This document shows, piece by piece, positions 34,898-44,517 of a stretch of 64,000 nucleotides of DNA. Made by a program: the position numbers and the translations under genes. Position 1 is the first letter of the stretch. Every line of letters starts with the position of its first letter. Origin of the DNA: Planctomycetota bacterium. Its GTDB lineage: Bacteria; Planctomycetota; JAJSAM01; JAJVHW01. The stretch is taken from positions 62,001 through 126,000 of the forward strand of contig JAJFFG010000050.1 in the NCBI GenBank assembly GCA_021776825.1. Direction: 5' to 3'. Below the pieces are notes generated by a model. It was given only the letters and a program-made list of their open reading frames with translations, was not told the origin of the DNA and searched no databases.

Positions 34898-35685
34898 GGA
34901 GCCCTCCTGCCCGAGCCGTCGTCGGCCGGGTCCAAGTCGAGGAAACTGCGGATGACGGGGTGGTCGCTCGCGACGAACTCGTCGGGAGTGAGGAACGCCG
35001 CCACGCGTCCCTCGTAGAGCAGTGCGATGCGATCGGCGACGCGCAACGCTGACTTCACGTCGTGACTCACCACGACGCCTGTGGCGCCATAGCGGTCGCG
35101 CCCGGCCACGATCAATTCGTCGATCGTTCGCGTGGTCATCGGGTCGAGGCCGGTGGTGGGCTCGTCGTAGAGCACGAGGTCGGGACCCGTCGCCACGGCG
35201 CGCGCGAAGCCCACTCGCTTGCGCATCCCGCCCGACAGCTCGCCGGGGAACTTGTCGCCGATGTCGGAGAGTCCGACCTCGTCCAGGCGCTGATCCACGA
35301 TCTCGTCGACCTCTCGCGCCTTCAGCCCCTGCTCGCGCAACGGCAACGCTACGTTCTCGCGGGCTGAGAGCCAGTTGATGAGCGCGGCGCCCTGGAAGAC
35401 GAAGCCCATCTTGCTGCGCACGCGGCGCAGGTCCTTGCGGGACGCGCCGTTCACCTGGACGCCGTCGACCGACACCGTGCCGGCATCCGGGTTCAGCATC
35501 CCGCACATGCACTTGAGCGTGACGCTCTTGCCGGTGCCGGAGAGCCCCATGATGACGACGTTGGCGCCGCGCGGGATCGCGAGGTCGAGACCGTCGAGAA
35601 CGACCTTCTCACCGAAGCGCTTGCTCACGCCGGTGAGACGAACGAGCACGTCATCGGTGCCCTTCGGGACGTTTGCGTCGCTCAC
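34894..35685 (-). CDS. mlaF: MlaF-like ABC transporter ATPase
   Basis: 263 aa from GTG 35685, which overlaps the mlaE stop as GTGA. Walker A is GLSGTGKS, the ABC signature LSGGM, Walker B LVLYDEPTTGLDP, and the switch His is in VVSHD. The LSGGM form is typical of MlaF/TtgA-type lipid exporters. It powers movement of lipids through MlaE to the MCE ring. The longer frame to 35820 lies inside mlaE. Confidence 0.94.
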   Translation of the reverse strand: MSDANVPKGTDDVLVRLTGVSKRFGEKVVLDGLDLAIPRGANVVIMGLSGTGKSVTLKCMCGMLNPDAGTVSVDGVQVNGASRKDLRRVRSKMGFVFQGAALINWLSARENVALPLREQGLKAREVDEIVDQRLDEVGLSDIGDKFPGELSGGMRKRVGFARAVATGPDLVLYDEPTTGLDPMTTRTIDELIVAGRDRYGATGVVVSHDVKSALRVADRIALLYEGRVAAFLTPDEFVASDHPVIRSFLDLDPADDGSGRRAP

Positions 35686-36506
35686 CGGAGCAGCACCCAG
35701 AAGACCCACGTGATGAGGTAGCCGACGATCAGCGTGATGACGACCGACGCGACGACCGACTGCCGGACGGCCCGGCCCACGCCGAGGGCTCCGCCATGCG
35801 CGCGTAGGCCCGAAGCGCACGCCAGCGCACCGATCATCAGCCCGAAGACCAGGGACTTCACGAGCCCCGAGTAGAGGTCCTTCGAGAGCGAGCCGAAGAT
35901 CACGGGCTCGGAGAGCGAGGCGCGCGCCCCTTCGAGGAAGTCGGCCAGGGGAATGCCGAACTGCGCCTGCGCGACGACTCCGCCGCCGAGTACGCCGATC
36001 ACATTCACCAGCACCGTCAGCAGCACGGCACTCACGCCGAGAGCGAGGATGCGCGGCGAGACCAGGAACGTGACCGGATCGATGTTCATGAGCTCGAGGG
36101 CGTCGATCTCCTCGCTGACGCGCATCGTGCCGAGCTCGGCCGCGATCGCGGCGCCGACGGTCGCCGCCAGGATGATGGCCGTGATGAACGGTCCCATCTC
36201 CCGCGCCATGCTGGCCGCGACGATGGCGGCGAGCTGTTCCTCAGCGCCGTAGTTGCGCAGCTCCTCGCCCGTCTGCAGCGCCAGGATCATGCCCATGAAG
36301 GCCCCGACGATGATGACGACGAGCAGGCTCTTCACCAACTGGCTGTACAGCTGGTCGATGAAGCGTCGCAGCGCGCGCAGCGGCTGACGCGGCACGAATC
36401 CACGCACGATGGAGTCGGCGAGCAGGAGCGCGGTGTGACCGGCGTGCTCGCAGCCCGAGCCCAGCCCGGAGCAGAACGAACCCAGCGCGGAGAAGAAGGC
36501 TCTCAT
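35682..36506 (-). CDS. mlaE: MlaE-like ABC permease
   Basis: 274 aa from ATG 36506, preceded by a strong GGAGGGGG. Five or so membrane helices and the MlaE family landmarks LVVIIVGAFMGMILALQTGE, then MGPFITAIILAATVGAAIAAELGTM and EEIDALELMNIDPV are present. It is the membrane core of the lipid-transport complex. Start and stop both overlap the neighbouring genes by 4 nt. Confidence 0.95.
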   Translation of the reverse strand: MRAFFSALGSFCSGLGSGCEHAGHTALLLADSIVRGFVPRQPLRALRRFIDQLYSQLVKSLLVVIIVGAFMGMILALQTGEELRNYGAEEQLAAIVAASMAREMGPFITAIILAATVGAAIAAELGTMRVSEEIDALELMNIDPVTFLVSPRILALGVSAVLLTVLVNVIGVLGGGVVAQAQFGIPLADFLEGARASLSEPVIFGSLSKDLYSGLVKSLVFGLMIGALACASGLRAHGGALGVGRAVRQSVVASVVITLIVGYLITWVFWVLLR

Positions 36507-37846
36507 TCCCCCCCTCCAAGCGGGATACGCAACCACCAGAGCAGTGTCAGGGCGGCGTCGCCCGTCTCGTCGCGTCGATAACGAACGAGCCCCAGCGGAG
36601 CATCCCACGCACAACGACCCTCATCGTCGCTCCGTCGTCGGTACAGGCTCAGGAAGTCCGAGTACGTGCGTTCGCCGGCGGCCCACCCGGCGAGCGGGAG
36701 CGGCGCGGGCACACGCACCGTCTCCAGGCCTGACTCCTCGCGTCGCCACGAGAAGAACGGCCACGAGCGGAGCGACTCCTCGCGCGGCGGTCCGTCTGCG
36801 GTGCCGATCTCGCTGCGCATCCAGAAGGGCACCACGTAGTTGCGAGTGTGAATCTCGCGACCGTGGCGTGACTCGATGTTCCAGACGAACGGCCAGGCGT
36901 GGAACGACGAGGTCTCGTCCTCACTCTCGAACTTGCCCCAGAACGGCCACCACCACTCGGACTCGCTCACACCCGGACGCACGATCTTCTTGTGGAACGG
37001 CCAGAGCACGCCGCGATACGAGTCGCCCGTCTTCTCGTCCTCGGCGAACTGGAAGAAGGGGTAGAGGAACGTCCACTGCTTCGAGGTGCCGTCGGTCGAT
37101 TCACGGTGACCGACAAACGGGAAGACGAACCACCCGTCCATGGTGCGGTCGCCGCGCTCGACGGTGTTCCAGTGGATGAATGGCCAGGCCACGCTGCGCC
37201 GGCGCACGCCGGGCCGGTCGGTCTGGGACCAGAACGGCAGGACGCGCCAGTGCAGGCGGTCGAGTCCGCGCCGTCGTGCGATCAGCGGCCACAGCGCGAG
37301 CTGCGTCTGGACGTCTCCTGAATCGGCCTCCATGTAGAGCGGGAAGCCGTAGATGCGGATCTCGTCGGTGAAGAGCTTGCCCTTCAGCACGCCGCCAAAC
37401 GGCAGGAACATGAAGTACTTGCCCTCGCCGGGCTCCTCGCCCCAGGCGAGGAAGGGGAAGAGCCAGACGTCGTCGTCACTCTGCTCCTGCTCGCGCTGGT
37501 CGGCCGTGCCGTAGGAACTCCCGAAGTAGACCGGGGCGACGATGCGCTCCTCGATCGTCGGGGTCTGGCGATGCAGGTAGAACGGCGGGAGGACGTGTTC
37601 GGCGTGGATGCCGTTGGCGTCGTCGCGCTCGAACGTCCCGAGAAGGTGAAGCGTCGTGGCCTGCACGCCCGACTCGGCGCTGGAGCGTTCCCAGAGCCCG
37701 AAGAAGCGACGTTCTTCCGTGATACCGCCGGGGAGGCCGGTCTCCGTCTCCCAGAGCGGTGGCAGACCACCCCGCGCGGCACAGCCCGCCAGGCTCGTCG
37801 CCGCCAGGACTGTCGCTACAGCCATCCGCCACGCCACCGAACCCAC
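36503..37846 (-). CDS. WPF-repeat lipoprotein heading the mla operon
   Basis: 447 aa. A lipoprotein signal ends SLAGC (Cys22). The rest is built of about ten short beta-like units punctuated by aromatic W-P-F/L-P-F motifs (LWPLIARRR, AWPFIHW, VFPFVGH, LWPFHKK, WWPFWGK, AWPFVW, SWPFFSW) alternating with polar turns. The pattern suggests an outer-membrane-associated beta structure. No named family comes to mind. The 4-nt overlap with mlaE suggests a role in the same envelope lipid pathway. ATG 37825 is an alternative start. Confidence 0.8.
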   Translation of the reverse strand: MGSVAWRMAVATVLAATSLAGCAARGGLPPLWETETGLPGGITEERRFFGLWERSSAESGVQATTLHLLGTFERDDANGIHAEHVLPPFYLHRQTPTIEERIVAPVYFGSSYGTADQREQEQSDDDVWLFPFLAWGEEPGEGKYFMFLPFGGVLKGKLFTDEIRIYGFPLYMEADSGDVQTQLALWPLIARRRGLDRLHWRVLPFWSQTDRPGVRRRSVAWPFIHWNTVERGDRTMDGWFVFPFVGHRESTDGTSKQWTFLYPFFQFAEDEKTGDSYRGVLWPFHKKIVRPGVSESEWWWPFWGKFESEDETSSFHAWPFVWNIESRHGREIHTRNYVVPFWMRSEIGTADGPPREESLRSWPFFSWRREESGLETVRVPAPLPLAGWAAGERTYSDFLSLYRRRSDDEGRCAWDAPLGLVRYRRDETGDAALTLLWWLRIPLGGGE

Positions 37847-37915
37847 GTGCCGTCGTCCCTCCTCGAGGCGCAGCGGCGCCTTCGCGGGCTCAGGCTATCG
37901 CGTTCCGCCGACGGT

Positions 37916-37921
37916 TAGAGT
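37916..37921 (+). promoter_or_regulatory. -10 box 6 nt before a start codon
   Basis: TAGAGT is followed by GGAAGG and the GTG at 37928. The spacing fits a leaderless transcript. It sits in the 81-nt divergent gap opposite the WPF lipoprotein gene. Confidence 0.4.
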
Positions 37922-37927
37922 GGAAGG

Positions 37928-39310
37928 GTGAGCCGCGTTGCGAGCCTGCTGTTGATCGTGCTCCTCGGCGTGTCCGTTCCCGGTGCCGCGGCCGATGCCT
38001 CGTTGCGGCGCGAGATCACATCCGCGCTGAAGGAGAAGGACGACGACGCGCGCGCCCTGGCTCTCGAGCGGGCACTCAGTGGCGCGGACGGCGTGGCGGC
38101 CGCGACGCTCATCCTGGACCGGGTCGTCGCCAAGCCGAAGAGCGAGCTCGAGCGATCGATCGGCGCCCGCGCGCTCGCGAACATGGCAGAACCCGAAGCG
38201 GTCGCCTTGATCGGTCGCGTGGCCGTGGAAACCGGTGACCTGGCGGTCCGGGCAGCAGCGATCGAGGTGCTGGGGGACCAGCGGACAGCCGGCACGGTGG
38301 GGGCCCTCCAGACCGCGGCTCGAGATCCGGACGCTCGAGTCCGCGCCGCGGCGCTCACGGCGCTCGGCCGGCGCGACGACGAGGATCACGATCTCGTGCT
38401 GGCCGAAGGGCTCCTCGATGCGGACTGGCGCGTGCGCTCTGCGGCGATCTGGGGCTTGGTCGACGGGGGACGTCTCTCGGCGGTCCCGCTCCTGACCAAC
38501 CGAATGCGCCACGAAGGCGGACGGCTCATCGACGACCTGACCGCCGCGCTCACTGACCTGACCGGAGAGCGATTCGGCCCGTCCCCGCTCCGGTACGAGA
38601 CCTGGTGGCGTGAGCAGCAGGAGAACGGCACCGAACGTGGCCCCCCGACGACCGACGCGGGGTGGGACCCTCCGGCACCCACGATCGACGCGCCGCTCCT
38701 GACCTCGCGCTCCGAGCGAGTTCTATTCGTGCTCTCGACGGGCGACAGCATGAAGGAGGAGGTGCGGGTGCCGACGCTCTCGGACGGGCAGAGGCTCAAG
38801 CTGATGGCGGCGGGAGAGGATCTGGCAGCGGACTACGACGAGGCCGAGACGAAGCTCGAACTGGCCCGTGTGCATCTCCGGGCCATGCTGCGCTCGTTGC
38901 GGGACGGTGTGCAGTTCGACGTCGCGACGTACGCGGCCTCGCCCGCGTTCGCATTCGGAAAGCCCACCAAGGCGGGGACCGCCACGCGAAAGAAGGCCGA
39001 GGCGCGGATCGCCCGTCTTTCGCCGGGTGGGGGGAGCAATCTCTCTGGCCTGCTCACGCGCGCGTTCGATCCAAAGGCGAAGGACCCCATAGGCGCCGCA
39101 CCGACCTACGACACCATCGTGCTGCTGTCGGATGGCCGGCTTGCGGCTCCCGGGTCGACGAGCCGGCCGGAGGTCATCGCCCGGGTTCGACGCTGGAGTC
39201 GCGTTCGGCAGGTGCGCTTCATCGTCATCCCGGTCGGGATCTCCGACGATGCCGTCCTCGGTCCACTTGCTAGCGGACCGCCGCGCGGCGTCGTCCGCAG
39301 CATTCCGTGA
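37928..39310 (+). CDS. Exported HEAT-repeat protein with VWA-like C-terminal domain
   Basis: 460 aa. A Sec signal (VASLLLIVLLGVSVPGAAA) precedes HEAT-type repeats (about 60-195, GDLAVRAAAIEVLGDQ, DARVRAAALTALGRR, DWRVRSAAIWGLVDG). The motif LTGERFGPS...YETWW follows. A von Willebrand A-like domain (about 258-455) begins RVLFVLSTGDSM, in which the DxSxS metal motif is degenerate, and ends with DTIVLLSDG. It is probably an envelope protein-binding module. It is divergent from the mla operon and may be co-regulated. Confidence 0.75.
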   Translation: MSRVASLLLIVLLGVSVPGAAADASLRREITSALKEKDDDARALALERALSGADGVAAATLILDRVVAKPKSELERSIGARALANMAEPEAVALIGRVAVETGDLAVRAAAIEVLGDQRTAGTVGALQTAARDPDARVRAAALTALGRRDDEDHDLVLAEGLLDADWRVRSAAIWGLVDGGRLSAVPLLTNRMRHEGGRLIDDLTAALTDLTGERFGPSPLRYETWWREQQENGTERGPPTTDAGWDPPAPTIDAPLLTSRSERVLFVLSTGDSMKEEVRVPTLSDGQRLKLMAAGEDLAADYDEAETKLELARVHLRAMLRSLRDGVQFDVATYAASPAFAFGKPTKAGTATRKKAEARIARLSPGGGSNLSGLLTRAFDPKAKDPIGAAPTYDTIVLLSDGRLAAPGSTSRPEVIARVRRWSRVRQVRFIVIPVGISDDAVLGPLASGPPRGVVRSIP

Positions 39311-39314
39311 TCTC

Positions 39315-39374
39315 GTGCCCTGGGAACCGACGACCTGGGAACCGATGGATCGAGAACGGACGACCCAGGAACAG
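39315..39374 (+). repeat. 15-bp tandem repeat just after a stop codon
   Basis: Four units starting 39315, 39330, 39345 and 39360, of type ACGACCTGGGAACCG with the third most diverged. The array begins 5 nt after the TGA of the HEAT/VWA gene. Confidence 0.85.
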
Positions 39375-39455
39375 ACGTAGCGGGTTGCGCCGACCCCGGT
39401 TGCGTCACAGACTTCGGGTCACACGGTCGAAGAGGACCGTACGGGGGTGTGTCGC

Positions 39456-40145
39456 ATGAGGATGATCCGACGATCGAACTGGTCTGTCTCGAAGCCCGGC
39501 GGTCTGCTGCGCAGCTCGCTGGTCCTGGCATCGCTGGCGCTCGTTGCCACCGCGTGCGGATCCACGGGGGCGAGCACGTCGAACGGCAACCTGCACCCGC
39601 TCACCGGCGGTGATCCCATCGGACGTAGCGGGCCGTCGAAGACGGAGGACGCACCGGCCGAGAACCGGACGGTGATCATCGACGAGGGCACCATGCAGGA
39701 GCTCTCAGAGTTCCTGCGACGCCCGACCACCATTCTGGGTGACGTGCTCGAGGTGGACGTCTCGCGGAAGCCATTCCTCTCGGCGAGCGCGTTCCGGCGC
39801 GCCAACTCCGGAATCGACGGCCAAGGCGTGCACGACTTCGAGCGCGGGCTCATCACCATCACGATCGAGAACAACTCGGGCACGCGCACGGAGCTCAGCC
39901 AGCTCCCGCAGCTGCAGTTCGAGAACCTGCTCCTCGTGGGCGTCGATCGCCTGGTGATCCGTTACTGGACCAAACAGACGGTTGAGACCCCGATCCGCTT
40001 CCGCGCGACCGCGATCGGCAACGCCCGCTATCTGGTCGAGGAGCCGCGGCGCGTGGAGCGCGGTGACCGCCTGACGCTCTCGGCGAACGTCGTGCAGCGC
40101 GGGAGCGCCTACGACTTCGTCGAGCAGCTGGAGACGGGTCGATAG
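39456..40145 (+). CDS. Lipoprotein of unknown function
   Basis: 229 aa from ATG 39456, with GGGGG 8 nt upstream; GTG 39447 is possible. The lipobox is VATAC. After a Ser/Thr/Gly-rich spacer, residues 80-229 look like a beta sandwich (GLITITIENNSGTRTELSQ, LVIRYWTKQTVETPIRFRAT), similar in plan to YcfL-type envelope lipoproteins. It overlaps the next gene at ATAG, so the pair is probably translated together. Confidence 0.7.
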   Translation: MRMIRRSNWSVSKPGGLLRSSLVLASLALVATACGSTGASTSNGNLHPLTGGDPIGRSGPSKTEDAPAENRTVIIDEGTMQELSEFLRRPTTILGDVLEVDVSRKPFLSASAFRRANSGIDGQGVHDFERGLITITIENNSGTRTELSQLPQLQFENLLLVGVDRLVIRYWTKQTVETPIRFRATAIGNARYLVEEPRRVERGDRLTLSANVVQRGSAYDFVEQLETGR

Positions 40146-40915
40146 CGCGTCCGGCTTTCAGCCTGCTGGCCGGCGCTCTGGGCGGAGTCTGTGCGGCGGT
40201 CCTCGCGGTCTGGCTTCTCGGAGGTCATCCGGGCCGGGCCGACGCCGATCTCTCGGAGCTCCGCACGGATCTCGGTGCCGTTGCCGGGCGCGTCGGTGAC
40301 CTCGAGGGGCAGTTCCCCAATCGGCTGAACGATCTCGATGCCCGCGTGAGCGCACTGGCCGCGCAGGGCACAGCGGCCGACGTCCGTCCCGCGCTGGAGG
40401 CTCTCGCGCGAGATCTCGAGCTCCTGCGCGATTCCGTCCGCTTCGAACTGGTGGCCGTCGACGAGGAGCTCACCCGCATCCGCGCCGCACTGCAAATGGT
40501 CTCCGGTGCGCTCGGAGAAGGCGATGCCACCGGGCCCCTCTCGGCCGACGAGGAACCGCGCTGGGTGATCCGCGCCGCAGATCCGGACCCCGGCGTCCGC
40601 TTCTCGGCGCTCGTCCGGCTGGGCCGCAAGCGCACCGATCGCAGCGTCCGCGCAAGTCGCGATCGACTCTCCGACGTGGATGCGATGGTCGTCTGGCAGG
40701 CGATCCGCAACCTGTCGGTGTTCCGCGAGCGCAGCGCTGCGCCCGAGATCGCCCAAGGCCTGGATCACGACAAGGCCATCGTCCGCGAGATCGCGTTCGA
40801 GGCACTGCTCCGTCTCGGTGCGCCGACGGACATCGAGTTCGAGTCGGTGGCGCCCCCGGCCGAGCGCGTGGACGCGGTTCGCCGCCTGCGAGAGTGGGCC
40901 GACGGCCTGCGCTGA
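40142..40915 (+). CDS. Membrane HEAT-repeat protein, apparent ATA start
   Basis: 257 aa if started at ATA 40142. The frame has no upstream ATG, GTG or TTG; the first canonical start is GTG 40346. Yet the stretch before that encodes an obvious membrane helix ([20 protein letters not shown]) and coiled coil ([20 protein letters not shown]), which belong with the downstream coiled coil and HEAT repeats ([37 protein letters not shown]). ATA overlaps the upstream TAG as ATAG, with GGAG 8 nt before it. Function unknown. Tandem repeats start at its stop. Confidence 0.6.
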   Translation: MARPAFSLLAGALGGVCAAVLAVWLLGGHPGRADADLSELRTDLGAVAGRVGDLEGQFPNRLNDLDARVSALAAQGTAADVRPALEALARDLELLRDSVRFELVAVDEELTRIRAALQMVSGALGEGDATGPLSADEEPRWVIRAADPDPGVRFSALVRLGRKRTDRSVRASRDRLSDVDAMVVWQAIRNLSVFRERSAAPEIAQGLDHDKAIVREIAFEALLRLGAPTDIEFESVAPPAERVDAVRRLREWADGLR

Positions 40916-40985
40916 CAGGGACTTCGCTGACAGGGACTTCGCTGACAGGGGGCGCTCGGACAGGGCTTGCACGGACAGGGCCTGC
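40911..40985 (+). repeat. 15-bp tandem repeat containing duplicated stop codons
   Basis: Five contiguous 15-bp units (40911, 40926, 40941, 40956, 40971). The first is GCTGACAGGGACTTC, which includes the TGA of the HEAT gene. The second is identical and the next three diverge progressively. Confidence 0.9.
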
Positions 40986-41130
40986 ACTAGCTCGGGCTCG
41001 GCGGATCCTCGCGCGCCACCTCTGCGCACGATCTGACGGTCTGCAGACGCCTCGGCGGCGGCTTCCTGCGACTCCCCTCCGGCCTCGTGTAAGGTCCGGC
41101 GATTCGCACCGGAATCCCCCGGGAGGACCC

Positions 41131-42300
41131 ATGAAGATCCACGAGTACCAGGCCAAACAGGTGCTCTCGGCCTTCGGTGTCGCGACGCTCGAGAACCGAG
41201 TTTGTCGCACTCCTGAAGAGGCCGAGGCAGCGGCTCGCGAGCTCGGCGGCGGCACGGTCGTCGTCAAGGCCCAGGTCCATGCTGGCGGCCGCGGCAAGGG
41301 GGGCGGCGTGAAGCTCGCCCACTCGCCGGAGGAGGCGCGCGAGGTCGCTGATGCGATCCTCGGGATGGACCTCATCACGCACCAGACCGGCCCCGAGGGC
41401 GTGAAGGTCCGGCTCGTCATGGTCGAACAGGGTTGCCGGATCGCTCGCGAGCTGTACGCGGGCATCGCGCTCGACCGTGCCAGCGGCATGCCGGTGATGA
41501 TGGCGAGTTCCGAGGGCGGCGTGGAGATCGAGGAGGTCGCCGCGCGCGACCCCGACGCCATCCTGAAGGAGCCGTTCGCCCCCGACGTCGGGCTGCAGGC
41601 CTTCCAGGCGCGGCGGCTCGCGTTCCGCCTGGGGCTCGAGGGCAAGCAGGTACGCGGTGCGGCAAAGATGTTCCAGCAGCTCGCCCGCGCGTACGTGGCC
41701 CGCGATGCCTCGCTGGCCGAGATCAACCCGCTGGTGGTGACCGAGGACGGCGACATCATCGCCCTCGACGCCAAGATGGACTTCGACGACAACGCGCTCT
41801 ACCGCCAGAAGGACCTGGCCGGGATGCGCGACACCTCGGAAGAGGACCCGCTCGAGGCACGCGCGAGCGCCGCCGACCTGGCCTACATCGCGCTCGACGG
41901 CGATATCGGCTGCATGGTGAACGGCGCCGGATTGGCGATGTCGACGATGGACGTGATCCAGCACCACGGCGGCATGCCGGCCAACTTCCTCGATGTCGGC
42001 GGGGGGGCAACCCTCGAGCGCGTCACCGAGGCGTTCACGATCATCCTCGAAGACCCCAAGGTGAAGGCCATCCTGGTCAACATCTTCGGCGGGATCATGA
42101 AGTGCGACGTCATCGCTGACGGCGTCGTCGCCGCGGCCCGCCAGATCGGTCTGTCGGTGCCGCTCGTCGTGCGCCTCGAAGGCACCAACGTGGAGCGCGG
42201 TCGGGAGATCCTCGCAGAGAGCGGGATCGAGCTGACCGTCGCAGGTGACATGACGGACGCGGCCTCGAAGGTCGTCGCCGCAGCAGCGAGCAGGAGCTAG
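41131..42300 (+). CDS. sucC: Succinyl-CoA synthetase (ADP-forming) beta subunit
   Basis: 389 aa, the standard length. It has an ATP-grasp domain ([38 protein letters not shown]), then [14 protein letters not shown] and [11 protein letters not shown] from the C-terminal CoA-ligase domain. With SucD it interconverts succinyl-CoA and succinate with nucleotide phosphorylation in the TCA cycle. GGGAGGA lies just before the ATG. TAAGGT at 41091-41096 may be the -10. sucD follows after 4 nt. Confidence 0.97.
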   Translation: MKIHEYQAKQVLSAFGVATLENRVCRTPEEAEAAARELGGGTVVVKAQVHAGGRGKGGGVKLAHSPEEAREVADAILGMDLITHQTGPEGVKVRLVMVEQGCRIARELYAGIALDRASGMPVMMASSEGGVEIEEVAARDPDAILKEPFAPDVGLQAFQARRLAFRLGLEGKQVRGAAKMFQQLARAYVARDASLAEINPLVVTEDGDIIALDAKMDFDDNALYRQKDLAGMRDTSEEDPLEARASAADLAYIALDGDIGCMVNGAGLAMSTMDVIQHHGGMPANFLDVGGGATLERVTEAFTIILEDPKVKAILVNIFGGIMKCDVIADGVVAAARQIGLSVPLVVRLEGTNVERGREILAESGIELTVAGDMTDAASKVVAAAASRS

Positions 42301-42304
42301 CGCG

Positions 42305-43210
42305 ATGGCCATCCTCGTCAACAGCGAGTCCCGGGTGCTCGTCCAGGGTCTGACCGGCAGTGCCGGCTCGTTCCACGCCGGACAGTGCGCGGAGTACGGA
42401 ACGCAGATCGTCGCGGGTGTGGTGCCGGGCAAGGGCGGCACGATCCACGCGGGCACACCCGTGTTCAACACGGTCGCCGAGGCGGTCGCCGAGACCGGCG
42501 CCGACGTCTCGCTCATCTTCGTCCCGCCCCCGTTCGCCGCCGACGCGGTGCTCGAGTGCGGTGACGCCGGCGTCCCCCTGGCCGTCTGCATCACCGAGGG
42601 CATCCCGGCGATGGACGAGGTCCGGATCAAGCTCGCACTCGAGGGCTCCGGGACGCGCCTGCTCGGGCCGAACTGCCCCGGCGTCATCACACCGGGCCAG
42701 TGCAAGGTCGGCATCATGCCGGGCTACATCCACATGCCGGGTCGCGTCGGCGTCGTCTCGCGGAGCGGCACGCTGACCTACGAGGCCGTCTGGCAGCTCA
42801 CGTCGCGCGGCATCGGACAGAGCACGTGCATCGGCATCGGCGGCGACCCGGTCATCGGGACGACATTCGTCGACGCGCTGGAGCTCTACCTCGCCGACGA
42901 CGACACCGACGCCATCGTCCTGATCGGCGAAATCGGCGGCACCGCCGAGGAAGAGGCGGCAGCCTTCTACGCGGCGAGTGGCAGCACGAAGCCCATTGCC
43001 TCGTTCGTCGCCGGCGCCACGGCCCCTCCCGGAAAGCGCATGGGCCACGCGGGCGCGATTATCGCGGGCGGCAAGGGCACCGCCGCCGAGAAGAAGGCAG
43101 CGCTCAGCGCGGCGGGCATCGCCGTCGCCGACTCGCCGGCCGACATGGGGATCACGATGGCGAAGATGCTCGTCGAGCGTGGGCTCGCCGCGGCCTCCGT
43201 CCTCGACTAG
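42305..43210 (+). CDS. sucD: Succinyl-CoA synthetase alpha subunit
   Basis: 301 aa. It has a CoA-binding Rossmann domain ([14 protein letters not shown]), [11 protein letters not shown] and [10 protein letters not shown]. The phosphohistidine is His248 in [14 protein letters not shown]. It pairs with SucC. The stop TAG at 43208-43210 is followed in the same frame by a small membrane protein gene. Confidence 0.97.
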   Translation: MAILVNSESRVLVQGLTGSAGSFHAGQCAEYGTQIVAGVVPGKGGTIHAGTPVFNTVAEAVAETGADVSLIFVPPPFAADAVLECGDAGVPLAVCITEGIPAMDEVRIKLALEGSGTRLLGPNCPGVITPGQCKVGIMPGYIHMPGRVGVVSRSGTLTYEAVWQLTSRGIGQSTCIGIGGDPVIGTTFVDALELYLADDDTDAIVLIGEIGGTAEEEAAAFYAASGSTKPIASFVAGATAPPGKRMGHAGAIIAGGKGTAAEKKAALSAAGIAVADSPADMGITMAKMLVERGLAAASVLD

Positions 43211-43225
43211 GACTGGTACTGGCTC

Positions 43226-43396
43226 GTGCGCGACACCGTCGGACGGCTGCTGCAACTCGTTGGGCTCCTCCTGCTCCCGTTGGCGGTCATTCACGGGTTG
43301 CAGGGCGGGTCGATCTACGACGAGCTCCTCCTCGCGGGTGCCGGCGTGGGGCTGCTGATGATGGGCCGCGGGTTGCGCGGCCCTGGCACGGCGTAA
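43226..43396 (+). CDS. Small two-helix membrane protein
   Basis: 56 aa from GTG 43226. LVGLLLLPLAVIHGLQG and ELLLAGAGVGLLMMG form two probable membrane helices with a short polar turn, ending in GRGLRGPGTA. It lies 15 nt after sucD in the same reading frame. The ribosome site is weak. The composition and codon pattern look genuine. Function unknown. Confidence 0.6.
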   Translation: MRDTVGRLLQLVGLLLLPLAVIHGLQGGSIYDELLLAGAGVGLLMMGRGLRGPGTA

Positions 43397-43461
43397 CTGG
43401 CGCGTCGTAATCGTCAGGGAGCAGCGCCGGGCGTCACGCCCCGGCGGTAGCATCGCGTCCG

Positions 43462-43968
43462 ATGGAACGCGAGGACCTGACGGCGACACGCTTCCTCACG
43501 AGTCGGCTATTCGCTGGCTTCGTGGGCGTGATCGGCGTTTGGTTCTTCCTCCGCTCCGACACGTTGGGTTTCTCGGCGGTCGCGGAGATGGTGGGGGGCG
43601 AGTCGCGTCTCGTCGCGGCCGGGGTCGGTCTTGCGCTGCTGATCCTGGCGGCGCTGGCGTTCGAGAAGGACCGTCTGCGCGTGCGCACGGCCGAGGTCAT
43701 GGAGGGGCTGCATCAGCTGCTCTACGGACGCGACTACCAACGCGAACGCGAGGCGATCGAGATCCTCGTGACCGCGATGGAGAGCGGAGACGCCGAGCGG
43801 CTGCAGTCCTCGCACGAGCACTTGTCTCGACTCACCGGCCAGAACTTCGCCGCGGACGCCCGTGTCTGGCGCTCCTGGTGGGATGCCAACTGCGCACGCT
43901 GGAGCCGGGCCGTGGCCGCGAGCGATGGAGTGCCCCCCCGTCCGCAGGAGGACGAGGAGGCGGTGTGA
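43462..43968 (+). CDS. Membrane protein with cytoplasmic helical tail, unknown
   Basis: 168 aa. Two membrane helices (about 13-31 and 50-67) are followed by a soluble helical region with HQLLYGRDYQREREAIEIL. LTGQNFAADARVWRSWW resembles the LTGERF...WW motif in the HEAT protein at 37928. TAGCAT (43448-43453) ends 8 nt before the ATG, so the mRNA may be leaderless. I do not recognise a family. Confidence 0.7.
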   Translation: MEREDLTATRFLTSRLFAGFVGVIGVWFFLRSDTLGFSAVAEMVGGESRLVAAGVGLALLILAALAFEKDRLRVRTAEVMEGLHQLLYGRDYQREREAIEILVTAMESGDAERLQSSHEHLSRLTGQNFAADARVWRSWWDANCARWSRAVAASDGVPPRPQEDEEAV

Positions 43969-44043
43969 GCCGGGCGCGCGGGCTGGGCGCGTCGGCCACG
44001 ACAACCTGCACAAAGTCCGTGCCGCGCTACCGTTGAGGGAACG

Positions 44044-44517
44044 ATGAGCCTGACGCCCGTCCTCTGTCACCGATCGCGATCAAACAGCGGCAACGTGCTG
44101 ATCAGGATCGTTGCGCTCGTGCTCGTCCTCGCTGCGGTCACCTACTTCCTCACGTGGGTCTTCCGCTCCGACGCCCAGCGCGTGAAGGAGCGCGTGGACG
44201 CGGCTCGCGACGCACTGGTGGAGGGCCGAGACGAGGAGTTCCTCGAGGTCTTCCGTGACGACCTCACGTACCAGGGCGGCAAGGGCATCGCCGACCTGCG
44301 TCGCGACCTGCGTCGCTGGCGCGAGATGAGCCTCGTGAAGGTCTTCATCGTGACGAACGACGTCGAGATTGTGGATGGCGTGGCCTCGGTCACGCTCCTT
44401 GTCGCCGTCGGCCAGGGCCTGCTCGAACTCGGTCAGGTCGACGTCTCGATCGAGGCGATCCCGTCGGAAGACGGCGAGTGGCGAGTGCGTTCCTTCTCGT
44501 GGACCAATCGCCGGTGA
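44044..44517 (+). CDS. Membrane-anchored NTF2/SnoaL-like protein
   Basis: 157 aa. One membrane helix (about 20-38) is followed by a cone-like alpha/beta domain of the NTF2 type: a long helix (RVKERVDAARDALVEGRDEEF), then paired strands (VKVFIVTNDVEIVDGVASVT and EWRVRSFSW). There are no catalytic residues to point to. The same plan is common in planctomycete genomes. Neighbours give no strong hint. Confidence 0.65.
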   Translation: MSLTPVLCHRSRSNSGNVLIRIVALVLVLAAVTYFLTWVFRSDAQRVKERVDAARDALVEGRDEEFLEVFRDDLTYQGGKGIADLRRDLRRWREMSLVKVFIVTNDVEIVDGVASVTLLVAVGQGLLELGQVDVSIEAIPSEDGEWRVRSFSWTNRR

